Source of the DNA: an uncultured Ruminococcus sp. | Lineage (GTDB): Bacteria; Bacillota_A; Clostridia; Oscillospirales; Acutalibacteraceae | Direction: 5' to 3' | Length of the DNA stretch: 15,364 nucleotides | Assembly: GCA_902798605.1 (NCBI GenBank) | Contig: CADBXH010000084.1 | Location: forward strand, 1 to 15,364 | Program-made: the position numbers and the translations under genes | The notes under the pieces: model-generated | The model's input: only the letters and a program-made list of their open reading frames with translations | The model's database searches: none | Told to the model about the DNA's origin: nothing | Shown: one piece after another, positions 14,472-15,364 of the stretch | Layout of the letters: each line of letters starts with the position of its first letter | Numbering within the stretch: position 1 is the stretch's first letter

Positions 14472-14500
14472 ATTATAACGGTTTACCGTTATAATATCAA
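14472..14500 (-). promoter_or_regulatory. XRE gene promoter with 22-bp palindromic operator
   Basis: TTGATA (14495-14500), 17 bases and TATAAT (14472-14477) on the minus strand. Two perfect 10-bp arms, TTATAACGGT and ACCGTTATAA, separated by two bases (14473-14494), fill the spacer and overlap the -10. Confidence 0.8.
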
Positions 14501-14549
14501 TACTATTTTTTTAACAAAAACCATATGAAAAAACATGTTAGATTTCAGA

Positions 14550-14723
14550 TTATGCATCATAAAAACTATTTTCAGCCTGTTCCACATGGTCACTATGCCC
14601 GCTTGAATATATCTCATCGAGGAATTCGCACAACTCCTCTGTATACTGAGGTTCATAATCAGATATATCTTCAATTATAATTTTATTGCCGTTTCGATCA
14701 AATCGATTTTGAATACATAGCAT
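14550..14723 (-). CDS. Small acidic protein, unknown function
   Basis: From the ATG at 14723 this encodes 57 residues, preceded by the purine-rich AAGTGGTGA at a usable distance; an upstream TTG start would add 11 residues but is less likely. The product is strongly acidic (E-D-I-S-D-Y-E-P; E-E-L-C-E-F-L-D-E-I-Y) with no membrane segment. It starts 38 bases after the replisome-organizer-like gene and is on the same strand, so it is probably in that operon. Small acidic phage proteins can be DNA mimics or adaptors; that is only a possibility here. Confidence 0.5.
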   Translation of the reverse strand: MLCIQNRFDRNGNKIIIEDISDYEPQYTEELCEFLDEIYSSGHSDHVEQAENSFYDA

Positions 14724-14761
14724 GTTTATCACCACTTTGATTTTTGGATAAATCAAAAAAC

Positions 14762-15217
14762 TTAATCAATAAAATCCAATTTGTCAATTTTTTTAACTTC
14801 GTCTATATCATAACTAGTTTTCTTTTTTTCTTTATTTATTTTATTATTATATTGTTGACCTTTGGATGTCCGTTGTTTGCCTTTTGTTTGCCCATCGCTT
14901 GCCGTGTCAACGTACTTATCGTAATTATTTACTGTGATAATCGAATACTTACTCTTCGTTTCAACCGAAATGTCCTTCGTTTTTTTTAGATGATTTAGAG
15001 CTGTGCGAACCTCTTTTTCCGATAACCCTGTTTCGGCTACAAGCCTATTTATTGACACCACTTTTTGTCCTCGATGGATCGTTATATCTCTGAAATCCTG
15101 AGAATCATAATTCGCTGTCAAAAGAATATGTAAATATAACCTAGTCGTATTAATATCTGTGTACCAACGCCATTCTAAAATCTCGCGTTTTAATTTAATG
15201 AATCCGCCAATAAACAT
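14762..15217 (-). CDS. Phage replisome organizer-like protein (DnaD-type N-terminal domain)
   Basis: This 151-residue protein begins F-I-G-G-F-I-K-L-K-R-E-I-L-E-W-R-W-Y-T-D-I-N-T-T-R-L-Y-L-H-I-L-L-T-A-N, the hallmark of phage replisome organizer N-terminal domains. A winged helix follows: R-G-Q-K-V-V-S-I-N-R-L-V-A-E-T-G-L-S-E-K-E-V-R-T-A-L (about 49-74) and S-K-Y-S-I-I-T-V-N-N-Y-D-K-Y. The tail is Lys/Gln-rich and low-complexity. Such proteins bind the phage origin and help load the helicase. It is short, lacking a full C-terminal DnaB_2/DnaD domain. AAGGA precedes the ATG. It implies that the element can replicate or once could. Confidence 0.85.
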   Translation of the reverse strand: MFIGGFIKLKREILEWRWYTDINTTRLYLHILLTANYDSQDFRDITIHRGQKVVSINRLVAETGLSEKEVRTALNHLKKTKDISVETKSKYSIITVNNYDKYVDTASDGQTKGKQRTSKGQQYNNKINKEKKKTSYDIDEVKKIDKLDFID

Positions 15218-15244
15218 AAAACCATTCCTTAAAAAATTCTCGTT

Positions 15245-15364
15245 ACAGAAAACAAATCATTTCTGTTGTTATTTATATTTTAGCACTAAAATCCTGCAGT
15301 AACCTCTCAAGTTTGTTTCCCAAAAATCAGGGTACCAATTGGTACCCTCAAGCCATTTCGGGTA
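15245..15364. promoter_or_regulatory. Palindrome-rich control or origin region upstream of the replisome-organizer gene
   Basis: Three perfect inverted repeats lie here: ACAGAAA/TTTCTGT (15245-15251, 15260-15266), ATTTTAG-CA-CTAAAAT (15277-15292) and GGGTACCAATTGGTACCC (15330-15347). The last bases of the window, GGGTA at 15360, begin what may be another copy 30 bases on. No clear sigma-A promoter was found among them. This could be an operator set or an origin with repeated protein-binding sites. Confidence 0.6.

Larger units (their letters stand above)
9457..15364. mobile_element. Prophage-like serine-recombinase element inserted in sigG (right end not in window)
   Basis: The element begins at the sigG break and runs past the window edge. 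It contains a large serine recombinase, an XRE regulator with operator, a phage replisome-organizer-like protein and cargo (Fic-like protein, AAA/DUF4143 ATPase), all on the minus strand. Base composition falls toward the right, and the last ~1.5 kb is much richer in AT than the host genes to the left. No structural phage or conjugation genes are visible, so whether it is a prophage, a satellite or an integrative plasmid cannot be told from this part. Confidence 0.8.

Noticed and set aside
1..15364. CRISPR arrays, rRNA or tRNA genes
   Set aside because: No regularly spaced repeats and no recognisable RNA-gene cores were seen on either strand; the insertion is in a protein gene, not a tRNA.

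Overview
The window looks like a spore-former-type member of the Clostridia, probably a gut Ruminococcaceae/Oscillospiraceae relative. The supporting genes are a forespore sigma-G gene fragment, a SpoIID-like/peptidoglycan-binding gene, a DUF1540 gene, a YerC (TrpR-like) gene beside a SAM methyltransferase and Hsp33, and a flavin reductase-rubredoxin fusion. Two GC-rich REP-like hairpins also sit between genes. Family assignments come from reading the proteins; no database was searched.

Positions 1 to about 9456 are host chromosome. In order they hold the 3' part of a flavin reductase/rubredoxin gene (+), a two-gene unit of a small beta-sandwich-like protein and a SpoIID plus three PG-binding-domain protein (+), then a minus-strand series: metY, recD2, a small membrane-anchored protein, and the unit yerC - methyltransferase - hslO. 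A DUF1540 gene (+) lies among them. hslO is frameshifted. At 8973-9455 lies the C-terminal 160 codons of sigG (regions 3 and 4). Its homology stops abruptly at the conserved P-M-I-I-G-E-I-R-R-Y-L stretch.

From about 9457 to the right edge the sequence is a mobile, prophage-like element, increasingly AT-rich, with every recognisable gene on the minus strand. It carries a Fic-fold protein whose catalytic His is Gln, an AAA/DUF4143 ATPase, a large serine recombinase, an XRE regulator with a 22-bp operator inside its promoter, a small acidic protein, and a phage replisome-organizer-like protein. An upstream region full of palindromes runs to the window edge. The right end of the element and the N-terminal half of sigG are not in the window.

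The main hypothesis is that a serine-recombinase element has split sigG much as 'skin' elements split sigK, so precise excision could restore the sigma factor. A 14-bp inverted repeat around a GG dinucleotide sits exactly at the junction. A promoter plus leader hairpin, 35/39 identical to the recombinase's own, sits just inside the left end and points outward into sigG. Because sigma-G acts in the forespore, excision there would be inherited by the spore, unlike sigK rearrangement in the terminal mother cell. A replication gene on the element could allow an excised circle to persist. This last step is inference.
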